From Diphasiastrum complanatum (Eukaryota; Streptophyta; Lycopodiopsida; Lycopodiales; Lycopodiaceae), in NCBI GenBank assembly GCA_029204225.1, contig CM055097.1, forward strand, positions 59,398,888 through 59,462,887: a stretch of DNA of 64,000 bases, in the 5' to 3' direction. Both the position numbers and the translations under genes were made by a program. The notes under the pieces were generated by a model that saw only the letters and a program-made list of their open reading frames with translations, did no database searches and was not told the origin of the DNA. Every line of letters begins with the position of its first letter. The first letter of the stretch is position 1. Shown piece after piece: positions 50,691 through 60,875 of this stretch.

Positions 50691-51610
50691 AATTAGACAT
50701 GACTGATCTGGGCGAAGCTCATTTCTGCCTTGGTATACAGATCCCCAGAGACAAAAACTAGAAGTTGATCTACATCACACAACATAGGTACATCTACAAC
50801 ATCTTAGTCAGATATAATCTGATCAATTGCAAAGTAACTCTCTCGCCAATGGAATCAGGACTCAAATTGTCAAAGGACCAGTGTCCCCAAACAATTCACG
50901 AGAAACGACAAATGTGTGAGTATCCTTACCATTCTATTATAGGATCTCTTATGTACGCCATGATCTGTACCAGACCAGACATTGCTTTTGTAGTCATCTC
51001 TCTCAGTCAGTTTATGGTGTAACACATTGGAAGGCTCTTATGAGAGTCATGAGATATCTTCGAGCTACTATGGACTTTTGCATTTGTTATGGAGCAGTCG
51101 ACAATGACAAACTCAATTTCCTCAGTGGTTACACAGGTGCGAGTTCAGCAGGAGATGTAGACACTCGTAAATCTACTTTCGGATTTACATTTTTTTTCTC
51201 AACAATGGTCCAATTTCCTGGAACAGTCACAAGCAATCTTCAATAGCTCTATCTTCCACTGAATTAGAGTATACCGCAGCCTCTAAAGCTACAAAGGAAG
51301 CAATTTGGTTGAGGAACTTACTTTCAGATATCGGTCTGAATCAATATACTCCGACGACATTATTTTGTGATAATCAAAGTGCCATCGCTTTATCAGCCAA
51401 CCCTAGATTTCATTCCAGGAGTAAGCACATTGAACTGAAGTATCATTTTGTCTAAAGCAAAGTTTTCAATGAAGAGGTCAGATTGCAGTACTGTAGAACA
51501 CAAGATATAACAACTAATATTTTTACCAAAGCATTAAGTTTGGATCCACACAGAAGATTCTGTGTAGAACTAAGTTTGAAGGTCAAGGCATTCAAGGATT
51601 TAGATTAAGA
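50691..51610 (+). pseudogene. Copia late RT and RNase H remnant
   Basis: MTDLGEAHFCLGIQIPRDKN starts about 50698, then YITQHRYIYNILVRYNLINC, MYAMICTRPDIAFVV (50765-51022), RNase H pieces (GYTGASSAGDVDTRKSTF, LSSTELEYTAAS, FCDNQSAIALSANPRF) and FTKAL near 51530. Several frame changes occur. It closely parallels copia element 1. Confidence 0.85.
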
Positions 51611-51615
51611 GGGAG

Positions 51616-52622
51616 TGTTAAATTATTCTCCTTCTTACCAATCGACTAATCAGTTTTAATCTTCATCCGTTGTTTATCCAGTTCTGCGAATTTTTTCATT
51701 CTTTTACAGTCTGCAGTTTTACAAGTGTTTTCACACAATCTGCAGAATTACACGGAGTTTTACCACATTGTCGCATTTCATTTTTTTCTCACTTCAACTT
51801 TCTCACCTGTCAGGAAATACACAGAGTTTTACCTTAGTGTCTCTTTAGTTTCTCATTTTTGCGAAGTTGTCGCCTGTCAGGAATCTCGTATAAAAATGCC
51901 ATGTCGCTTTTCACATTTTTTCGTCTGTCAGGATTTGCAGGCAAATATGTAGAGTCGCATTTTTCACTTGACAAAATGTTGCACTTTTCGCTTTCTCCAA
52001 AGAGCCTCAAAAGTTAAGGAAATGACTCTAGCAAAGTGTAGGACAACCCTAAATCAATTTTTAAGGCACTGTCACGTTTTTCGCAAAATCTCGATACTGT
52101 CGCCTTTTTGCGACAGTGTAGCCTGTGGCTGTTTTAGTTCATTTTTGCAGAAGTGACAGTTTGGTTCATTTATGTAGACAAAACGTTTACGACCAATTTC
52201 ACCGCTTATCGGCAATCAATGACAAGGAACCGAATGGATGCCAGCGCATAGCAGCCAACTGGCAATCGCAATTGACAACCTAATTTCTTAGTATAAATAG
52301 CCGATCATATTCATACAGTTTTAATGTAAGTAGTTTAATATCATCAAGTACTGCAAGTTAGCTCTCTATCAAGCTTTTAAACTTGAACTCTCTTGAGCAT
52401 TCTAGCTCAGTTTTAGAATTATATTTTAGAGTTGCTATTGCGCTATTGCTTATCAACATAGTTACTTGTTATCAGACTTATCCTCAGTTACTCAGAGACA
52501 ACTTAGAGTGCGCGGTTTCTATCTGCTAATGTTTTGCACTCATCAGCATCTGATTTTGTTTTTTTTGAATCAATACCCATCTTTTATTGCGTTCAGTATA
52601 TGTCAGAATGCATGCATCTTTG
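51616..52622 (+). repeat. 3' LTR of copia element 2, truncated
   Basis: This matches the 5' LTR from TGTTAAATT to GAATGCATGCATCT, then switches to unrelated sequence at about 52622. Confidence 0.82.
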
Positions 52623-52664
52623 TTCATGAACACTTTTTTGATCTGATCTTCACCAATAATTTGT

Positions 52665-53151
52665 ACTAACTCTCATAGACTTCATCACTAATGTAAAGTG
52701 ACATTCTAAAGCCAATGGAGTGTTCTACGAGAGTTACTTTTGGAAGGATTTTTTGGATCTTCTAATTTCATTGACTTTTCAACACTTAAATCCAATTTTA
52801 TGCTCACTAGAATCAAACTAATTCTCGCAAGATTTTCTCTGTCCTTGTCTCACTAAGATGGAACTCCAGATTTCTCTGCGAGGGTTCTTGGACACTAGAA
52901 TTGAAAATTTTAGTGTCTGCAAGGGTTCTGATGGATTTTCTCTTCTTTTTTTCATTGAGAACCTTCGTATTAGCACTTATACTAGGAACTAACCCTCGCA
53001 AGCTTCTCTGTGCCCTGGTCCCATAGAGATGGAACTTCAGAGGGCTCTGCGAGAGTTCTTATGAATATCTGCATTTTTTTTGGTTTTTTACAAGGGTTTT
53101 TTTTTTTGAATTTTTTTGGTTTTTTTTGGTTTTTTGGTTTTTTGGTTTTTT

Positions 53152-53191
<40 letters not shown>

Positions 53192-53290
53192 CTGATTTTT
53201 GCAATTTGCTTGGAACTAACTCTCGCAGGCTTCTATGCAGGTATGGGACAGTACCTTGGAGCTGCTGTTAGTCGTGTGAGGGTTAACTCT
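52665..53290. repeat. Four copies of a short hairpin unit
   Basis: Copies begin AACTCTC or AACTAACTCTCGCA and end CTGCGAGAGTT or GAGGGTT about 55-65 bases later: 52665-52736, 52818-52892, 52988-53061 and 53213-53290. The two ends of each copy are inverted repeats, so each can form a stem with a large loop. Confidence 0.65.
53084..53192. repeat. T-rich low-complexity tract
   Basis: Repeated GGTTTTTT units pass into an unbroken T run of about 35 bases (53156-53191). Confidence 0.95.
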
Positions 53291-53578
53291 CACTAGTTTT
53301 GGAGAAAACAAAATCTGATGGAGATTTTGGCTATTTTTTCCCTCCAAAATGCAGATTGGTGTGTTTTTTTGGATTCTTTTTCAAGTTTTGGTCTTTTTCA
53401 AGCCCTTAGAGGCTGTTCAGGGCCTCTTCTACCCTCTAACACCTCCTCCGCTAGCTGGGAACAGTCCAAACACAGCAAAATACAGAAAACTAACTATCTC
53501 TACCCCAAAAATCCACCTAAAATACTAAAAAGCAAACAAAAACTAAAAAGGCAGCTATACTAGTTAGAGAGAACCTAT

Positions 53579-53595
53579 CCCCAGCAATGGCGCCA
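53579..53595 (-). promoter_or_regulatory. Primer binding site, Asp-tRNA type
   Basis: On the - strand TGGCGCCATTGCTGGGG lies one base inside the LTR end (CCCTACA). It matches the TGGCGCCGTTGCCGGGG site used by many plant Tat/Athila-like gypsy elements. Confidence 0.75.
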
Positions 53596-53596
53596 C

Positions 53597-54422
53597 TGTA
53601 GGGATATAGGTATGGTCCGTGAGCAGCCCTTCCGCCTGTTCAGAAAGGGTTAGATCGCTAGGATAGGCACCTAACTATGCAAAGATGCTACTTTTAGTTA
53701 CTTCACTACTTTCTTCCTTAACTCTACTCACCACTAACACTACCCCCACTAACTCTACTCCACTAAACTAGCATTCCACATGATTTGGGTGAAAGGGAAG
53801 AGAAGAATAGAAGAGATAGAGAGGAGAAGAGAGAAAGAGAGAGATAGAGTGGAGAGGGAGGTTAGCTCAAAAGCTCAAGATGCATGCTAATGGAGAAACC
53901 ATAACTATTAAAACAACAACATAAAAATGGAAAGCAAATAGAATCACACAACAAAAGCATTAGCATGAGTGCTTAGCAAATGAGGATGCTTGGCTCTCCA
54001 ATTTGGTAGAGTCTCCTCCTTCTCATTAAGCATGAAAATAGAGTACATGAGGAGCCTTTTTATAAATGGGAAAGGCCCTTGCCCCAAAATACTATTGGCT
54101 AATATGTACACTAATCCTATCCATTCATCTTAGGCCCAACTCAATCCAAGGGTCCTAAAAAAGTACATTGGATATCACAAGATTCATGTGAGTCCCAAAT
54201 TGGACCCAACTCAAAAAAAGTCTAACACTAAGTTCTAAACTTGACTTTGTGGCCTCTAGTTTTATTTTAACTACAAAAAGGCCCAGGTCTATTATTCTAT
54301 TTACAACTTAACTTGCGTGCTCATTGGGCCATGGGCTTATACGCGCAGGATGCCATGCCCTCGCAACATATTTTATTAATCGATATTATTTATTTACAAT
54401 ATGCTGGGAATACCCCCAACAC
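53597..54422 (-). repeat. 5' LTR of a gypsy element
   Basis: On the - strand it starts TGTTGGGGGTATTCCC at 54422 and ends CCCTACA at 53597, about 826 bases, with the primer site next. It contains a purine-rich stretch (53790-53862). No second copy was found in the window. Confidence 0.72.
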
Positions 54423-54446
54423 CTGAACCAAGGAGGGCGTTAGGAT

Positions 54447-55022
54447 ATGTACCTCTTTGCGCCAATTACATGTAACCGCAGAATGGCCTCAACCGCGACT
54501 AATACGGATATGGTAGTTCAGAGGATAGAGGTAGAATCAGAAATAGTAGAAAACAAGGACCACGATTGGCCTGATTTAGAGTTAGAAGTAAACAAAGTTA
54601 CTACTAGAAGTAGGAATGATGTACCTACACTTCGCGAAAAGAAGAAAAGTAAAAAAGCGAAAAATGTGAAGTCTGCGAACAATGCGAAAAACGTGACAAA
54701 TAAAAGACAGAATGTAGAGAAGACCACAGAGAATCCTAATGCGAAGGATTCTGACTATGATCAATCTGATGAGAAGTATTATGACGTCGACATCTCTTCA
54801 GAAGCCAAAAACCTTCTTGAAGAAGAAATTCAAAAAATTAAGAAGGTCACATTCGCAGATCCAATAATAAGTATGGAATCACCTAGAGAGCCATCACCAC
54901 CAAAACGTCGTTCTTATGAAATAGTAGCAGATTTTGTTTCTAGAATGCCAAATATAACATTCCACCAATTGTTAGAAGATAATCAATATTATAAGAAAGA
55001 AATTAAGCAGTTTCTTACATAA
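54447..55022 (+). pseudogene. Gypsy gag-pro junction fragment
   Basis: This is a 191-codon frame, probably starting at MASTATNTDM (54483). It has an acidic stretch, a Lys-rich patch (EKKKSKKAKNVK) and a final segment SYEIVADFVSRMPNITFHQL that resembles the conserved YDIV-L-K-PA-ISI-DLL block just before the protease of plant gypsy polyproteins. It stops at TAA 55020-55022. The frame begins 25 bases from the LTR of the - strand element, so that element probably inserted into this one. Confidence 0.6.
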
Positions 55023-57690
55023 GAAGAAACATAGGAAAGCGTTGCAAAACTTATCTGGTTTACAATACGACACACAAAGAGTAGTGTACAAAGATGAATG
55101 GTGGTAAGAAATATGATAAGAAAAATGTTTCATTTATACCTATAGCAGGATAAAGTAAACTACCTTACTAGTTCCGCCTGTTCTCCAAAGTAAGCATGCC
55201 TAGATAACTAAGGCTATAAACATGACGATTTTTCAGTTATTCTCTTTAATAAAGGCTGAAACCGATTACACAAGTATTGATAACCTAGGTGCCCTTAATG
55301 CACATGGATTTGTGTGAGGGATCGCTGCACTCGTAGAGATTGGTATGGCATGGATTTTCCCTAATCCTATTGCAAGTGTTAGGGTAAAATACTTGGCCAA
55401 ATATAACGTTACACAGGTTTTGTTTTATAGTTTTTTAAGACACGATTGGTATTAAAAATTAATGAAACAGAGCGGTAGTTGGTGGACTCTTGGAAAGCAT
55501 GGATATGCTCAAGAGTTTCGATAATGGTACCTTACCTATGATAGGTTTAGGTTTTGATATGGCATGAATTTTCCCCATATCTGAGTACCAATCCACACTA
55601 TCTCTTGTTTACAAATTGCAACTGATCTAACATAGTTATTTTTCAAATACATATGCTTTAATTCTAGAAATTGATATGGATCAGTACCATAAAACTAATC
55701 AGAATGGCGGAATGCCCTGATACGATAATGATATGGGCTGGCCTTTCGCTATTAATCATGTTAAATAGGAAAGATTGGACTACATTTTTACATCAAATAT
55801 TTTGAGTTGTTAAGTTGCTAAACTTATTTTGTGCATGGATAACAACTGATATTCAACGTTGACACCTATCTTTCTCACTATGCTAACTTGTGCGGTTTTG
55901 TGTGGTGGGATGGTGGCAGTACCAGTTGGATGTCTTGAAATACGTTTTGCTTTACGGTGTTTTTTTTTTTAAGTACTATATGCTTTCAGCTATGTTTTAC
56001 CTTGTTGGTTTATGAATAAAAGTTTCAAAAGGTTTGGTCTTGCTTTGGCAAGAGGAGCTATGTTTCGTTAATCTCTCTCTCTCCCCTCCCAAAAAGAAGA
56101 AGAAGAAGAAGAAGAGGAAAGACACATAATAAGTTCAACACAACTGGATAAAAGCAAATTGTCCAGAAACAACAAAAATTACTTGGCACATGTTAAAGGG
56201 AACAAATATTGCAAGTCTAGATACATCACTCACAAACGCTTGTAGATGGGATACTATAATCCATGCATGAAAGATGAGCAAGAGATAACATGATCGCAAA
56301 CTTAATCGACTCTTTGCAAAATCAGCCAATGTTAGATGGTCCTTCTAGGTAGTTGGTGAATAGGTACTAGCCATGTTTGAGGGATGTTATATCTAGTGCA
56401 ATCATGTCGATGACCCCATCACCTTCTCAAGCTCTTTCCACTTGTGTTGTTTTGGCCCTTGAAAAAGAGGATGCGGGTATGGAAGGATCTTGATGTTGAA
56501 AAGACTTTCTGGCATTTGTATCCCAACTATCACAATTTGCCATTGTTGGTTGCTACATGTACATGCCCAATTTCTACATGAAAAGAAAAAAAATCATAAC
56601 TTCAACAAGTTTCTTGCTTTTGCCACATCTCATAGTTGGATTTTTGGTCCCACAAGCACATTTGCTTTCCCAATAGGAATCAACCAAAGCAGAGCTAAAA
56701 AGAACTAGCATTCTTTGAGGACGGTCTATGCATCTTTGATAAAAAAATTAGTCTCAAGATATATTATATGATGTTGACTTCAAAAGAGCCAACACTTTTT
56801 TGTAATATGTAGGAAATTTAAAATGAAGCACAATAGTTAGAGGATTTAAGCCTTTATTTTTCTTTATTTTTCTAATATGTATGATTCAATGGTCTCAGAA
56901 AACTTTTGGTATTGTCATATATTTAGTGAAGTCCACAGTTTGCACAAAGGCTACATCTTTATTGTTATAATTATAGCTTGCACATAAAGGGAGCTAAAGG
57001 CTACTTGTCAACATTGTTACAAATTGACATTGCAATCTCACCATAAGAATCCTTTCTTAGATTGGGTGAAAAGGTAAGCCCCATGAAATTTAGCGAGCAT
57101 TTGAGAATTCGAAGGTTCTAAAGCTACATATAGATAGATTCAGAGCCAAACTCATTTGATTTTACTCGTTAACTTAGCCTAAAATGTTTATTGACAAACT
57201 TCAGCATCTGAAGAATTTTAATCGTCAATACTCTTGAGTTGGAGAATTTTGAAGGCAATGATTGTGTGAAAACTGGCAAAGTTTCAAAAATGTAAGAATT
57301 TGAATTTAATCTCCAAGAAGGTTTTTCGAGCAACGAATCAAATCATCCCGACAAAAAATACATATATTAGCTACATAATGTGGAATCGCTTGAGATCGGC
57401 TGGTTTCTAAGCAATGTGGGAACCATCGAGGTTGAGTTAGCTTTGCCCAAGAACTTAAGAAGTCTGATAGGGCTCGTTAGATTCCGTGTGGAACCAATGA
57501 AGCTTGGTTAATTCTATAGCATAGGAGTATTTTGGATAATTTTATTTTGAGTTGGAGGAAGGTTACGATGTACATAACGATGGGATGTAGTTGAATTTTT
57601 GCCCTTTTTGGGGGCTATTTATTATTCCGTAGATTCATTTTTTTCTTTTTCATGAAAAAAAGGTGCCTCACAGAACATAATTTCTACATC
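55023..57690. other. Unassigned AT-rich sequence
   Basis: No gene is recognised. Two short related segments (GGTATGGCATGGATTTTCCC at about 55342 and GATATGGCATGAATTTTCCC at 55556) suggest an old duplication. Near 56050-56115 a TGCTTTGGCA hairpin-like text, GTTAAT and a TC then AAG run recall the LINE 3' ends. Confidence 0.4.
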
Positions 57691-57775
57691 TCCTTTTTTT
57701 TCCAAAATTTTTTATGTGCACCTTTCGAGATGCGGAAGGTGCATGTAAAAAAAAAATTATGGCAAAAATAAGGAA
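57690..57775. repeat. Foldback sequence
   Basis: ATGTGCACCTTTC and GAAGGTGCATGT flank a 9-base loop. The inverted repeat continues outward through T-rich and A-rich arms (TTTTTTCCAAAATTTTTT and AAAAAAATTATGGCAAAAA), giving imperfect arms of about 35 bases. It could be a MITE or a hairpin RNA source; no target duplication was found. Confidence 0.5.
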
Positions 57776-58581
57776 AAAAAAAGTTGTGATGGAACCTCCC
57801 TCACATTGATGTGATGAATAGGAGGTTATGTCTGTAGCCTTTTGGTGGTGACATTAGCATGACTTGGAGATGAGTTATGCCGACCCGCCCTATATAGTTA
57901 ACAAAGTGAACAAAACTCAATATGATGGTGAGTCTCTCTCCCTGCCACTTTACACTCCAAACTAGAGTACTTGAACAGCTGAGATGGTGCTATATGAGAA
58001 AATCTACAACCCCTAGTCAAAATGGCTCTCTCTTCAAGACCCCTTGGGGCAAAAGAGAGAGACACAAAAGAAGAAAAACCAACAATGACCCCAACTTCCA
58101 AGTGTTGATGATGCAAGTAAAATTTCTCCATTCATTTTTCCAACAAACAACTCCTTTGGCCATTCCACGGGATTAATTCAGTTGGGTTGGTGTGAATATT
58201 GTTGTTGGATCTGCATGTGCTTGCAGTTGGTGGGCTGTGCCAAATCAACACCCTATGCTATTATCTTTGGATTTGTGTTGAGTAGCAGCAACAAGGGTTG
58301 AGAGATTTGATCTCAATAAAGAATACTGAAAGTGCTTAACAATTGGTGGATATGTGAGTGAATTGGAGATACAATTGATGGGTGGAGGAAAGGTGCAGAA
58401 AATTGGAAATGGGTATTGAAATTGACTAACAATTGGGAAATATGTCAGTGAATTGGGTTCATCTGATTTTCATCTTTCTCAGATCATTCATTTCATGGAT
58501 GTCTTTTAACTGAAGATAGAAGCCTGCCCATCAGTTTACATTGTGCCTTTTGCAATTGAAAGACAGACAGAATATAGTAGG
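57776..58581. other. Upstream region of the P450 gene
   Basis: No clear TATA box is seen. A segment TAACAATTGG, then ATATGT and GTGAATTGG, occurs twice (about 58338 and 58428). The 77-84 codon frames here have no domain. Confidence 0.4.
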
Positions 58582-58784
58582 ATGGAGAAGGAAGGACAAG
58601 TAGTATGGGTGGTGGTATCGCTGGTAGTTGCCACGGCACTGATGCTTCCACTGTTGCATAGACTGCGCCTGTCTTCTCGCAGGGGCCTGAGGCTTCCCCC
58701 TGGATCAATGGGACTTTTCTTCTTCGGAGAATCTTTGAGCTTGAAATGCCAGAGGATGAATTTTTACACTTCAAGAGAAAAAAG
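58582..58784 (+). CDS. P450 exon 1: membrane anchor and PPG hinge
   Basis: This exon has 67 codons plus two bases, start MEKEGQVVWVVVSLVVA. An upstream in-frame ATG at 58543 would add 13 residues; the inner one is preferred because the hydrophobic anchor then begins near the N-terminus. The donor is AAAAAG/GTCTGG. Confidence 0.82.
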
Positions 58785-60875
58785 GTCTGGTTTTCTTTTG
58801 CTTGTCCTCTTTTGGGCCAGTTCTTTAGTCATTCCTTCAACGTTGATACCATTCGCTTGCAGACGTTCCGCTACTTGCTTTATTTCCCATAATTGAATGC
58901 TTAAAGAATAAAAACTTTGGTGTGTCTGTCAAAGAAAATGTTGTACCCACAAGCAATTAGAGGCTTTTGATTGAGGATTGCTTAGTTTGTCCACATTATG
59001 TTTGTGGTAGCAGTCATTTGCAAATCAATGTCTAGACGGCGCAGAAAGAGAGTTTTTCGATCTGCCTATGACAATTTTAGAACCCGACTTGCTTCTTGGA
59101 AGAAATTAATACTCACAATTACAAGACATACTATGTAGACATGGCCTATAACGTTCTTAACAGAATCGATTTTTGCTTTTGTTGAATTGGAATTGCATTT
59201 CCTTTCAGATCCATGTTGTTCACCGTACTTTTCTTCAATCCCATACTAGAATTGCTTTTATCATGCAATAGTTTTTATGCCTGACCAGAGATAGTGGAAA
59301 CATCAGTGAGCTTTTAGAATCGAAGGAGATGTTGAATAGGTCTTGAGGGTTCAAGTGGAGGCCTTTTCTATAGAAACGTTTCATGCAAGCCAAAATAACG
59401 AGTACTTTATCTTTTTGCGGGTTGGGCTTCATCATGTTACCTAGTAAACTGATTAGGGCACAGCTATCATCATTAGCTTAGGACTGTTAAGTGACTGAAA
59501 GAAAAGGCATATCAGATTGATCAATTAGAACATCAACCCTTTTTTGTTGAAAGCAGGAAATATGAACAACAGCATTCGCTATTACAACCTACTATGCGCT
59601 AAGGAAGGTTGCTGAAAAGAAAATACCAACTTTGTTTCACAAGTAATATGATTGAAATAACCTAAAATCAGAGGGCAATTGCCCTGTAAATCACGGTTTT
59701 ATTTAATCAGCAAGTGTTGCAAAATCATCTACTCAGCCTATCAAATTCTGATTCGGCTATTATTGCCTTTATGATACTTTTTTACAGATACGGCAAGGTG
59801 TTCAAGACACATTTATTTGGACATCCTTCTATTGTGATAACAAGTCCAGACGCAGCACAATTTGTATTGCTTGAGCAGCCAGCACGGTTCAAGCAACGAG
59901 GATTGCCCATTATTGAAAAGTTAGTGGGGGATTTATTTTTTGGCTATCAGACCCAGAGAAAGCACGCAAGATTAAGGAAGTTTATGCACGGTCCACTTCT
60001 TCCAGAAACTCTGGAAAATTCCATCTCTGACATTGAAGCCCTGGCTACAAGCATGCTGCATTCCTGGGAATTAAAGACTATTAATATTTTAGAGGAGGCT
60101 AAGCATGTTTGTTTTTCTCTCTGCTTTCAGCCTTGAAATGCTTATAATCAGTCTCTTATTAATAGAACTATCACTACTATTGTCAGTGACTGTTCTTGGC
60201 TTTATCATTATATTTACTCACAATAAAGATGCTGAGCTGTTACTACAATTCTACCAAAAGCAAATTTGGCATTAACAATGGGTGTATTCCAGTATGCCTT
60301 GAAAGTTGCAATGGAATATGTAGTTGGTGCCGCACCTCATTATGAAAAGGAAGAATTGACAAAGGCATGTGAACATTTAATTCGGGGTGTAAGCTCCATA
60401 CCAGTGAATATTCCAGGAACCCACTATCACAAAGCTTTGAAGGTGAGCTAGTCTCACCCTTATGCACTTCATTTGATTTCGTACATCAATTAGGAAGATC
60501 TACAAAATAAATCCTTGTCCTATAAGTAGAAGATTCATCTTATGAGTATGGAAATAAGTCCTCTGAATCTGTCAGATAATCATGAGGTCAGCTATTTAAT
60601 CATCTTTATTATGACTTTCCCAGGATAGTAAAAAGAAGGCCTGTGCACTGTTAGAGAACATTGTGAGTTGGAGACAGTTGGAAAAACGGCCTCACGGAGA
60701 TATCCTAGGGATACTGATGGATACACAAGATGAAGATGGTTGTAAGCTGACTCCCAATGAAATACATGATAACGTTCTTACACTTCTTTATTTAGGTCAT
60801 GACACAGCCGCAGCAGCTCTGACATGGGCAGTTAAATATCTCACTGATAACCCGAAGCTGCTCGAAGATGTCACA
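58582..60875 (+). CDS. Cytochrome P450, CYP85 clan, CYP707-like; first four exons only
   Basis: Exons 58582-58784, 59788-60106, 60293-60442 and 60624-60875 join with GT/AG sites and matching phases into 308 codons. Residues 8-28 form a membrane anchor. The proline-rich hinge is LRLPPGSMG (36-44). Then come GESLSL, REKRYGKVFKTHLFG and IVITSPDAAQFVLLEQPARF. Near residue 135 is HARLRKF, then IPVNIPGT (about 212-219) and the I-helix LYLGHDTAAAALTW (279-292). The HDT core is kept, but the next Thr is Ala. Order, spacing and text resemble CYP707 (ABA 8'-hydroxylase) and relatives; other CYP85-clan families are possible. The ExxR and heme-Cys parts are absent. The last donor (ACA/GTATGT) is good, so either a long intron leads beyond the window or the gene is truncated. 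Confidence 0.88.
59788..60106 (+). CDS. P450 exon 2
   Basis: It completes Arg and reads YGKVFKTHLFGHPSIVITSP, ending LEEAKH in phase 0. The acceptor is TTTTTACAG and the donor is CAT/GTTTGT. Confidence 0.87.
60293..60442 (+). CDS. P450 exon 3
   Basis: This exon has 50 codons, YALKVAMEYVVGAAPHYEKE to SSIPVNIPGTHYHKALK. The acceptor is ATTCCAG and the donor is AAG/GTGAGC. Confidence 0.88.
60624..60875 (+). CDS. P450 exon 4: I-helix
   Basis: This exon has 84 codons from DSKKKACALLENIVSW through GDILGILMDTQDEDG, NEIHDNVLTLLYLGHDTAAA and ending LLEDVT at a GTATGT donor. Confidence 0.88.

Larger units (their letters stand above)
48904..52622 (+). mobile_element. Ty1/copia element 2 with two LTRs and a large internal deletion
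   Basis: The 5' LTR starts TGTTGGATTATTCTCC at 48904 and a matching 3' LTR starts TGTTAAATTATTCTCC at 51616 after the polypurine tract AAGAGGGAG. The two LTRs stay alignable for about 1 kb. Inside are a short gag piece (about 50326-50680) joined directly to the late RT (about 50690-51020) and RNase H (to 51600); protease, integrase and most RT are gone. The 3' LTR lacks roughly its last 245 bases, so its outer end and target duplication are lost. The element lies within gypsy sequence. Confidence 0.88.
52623..53596 (-). mobile_element. Gypsy leader region with hairpin repeats
   Basis: Directly downstream (- strand) of the primer site at 53595-53579, this non-coding leader carries four diverged hairpin units (52665-53290) and long T runs (A runs on the element strand) at 53084-53192. 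Its other side is cut by copia element 2. Confidence 0.55.
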
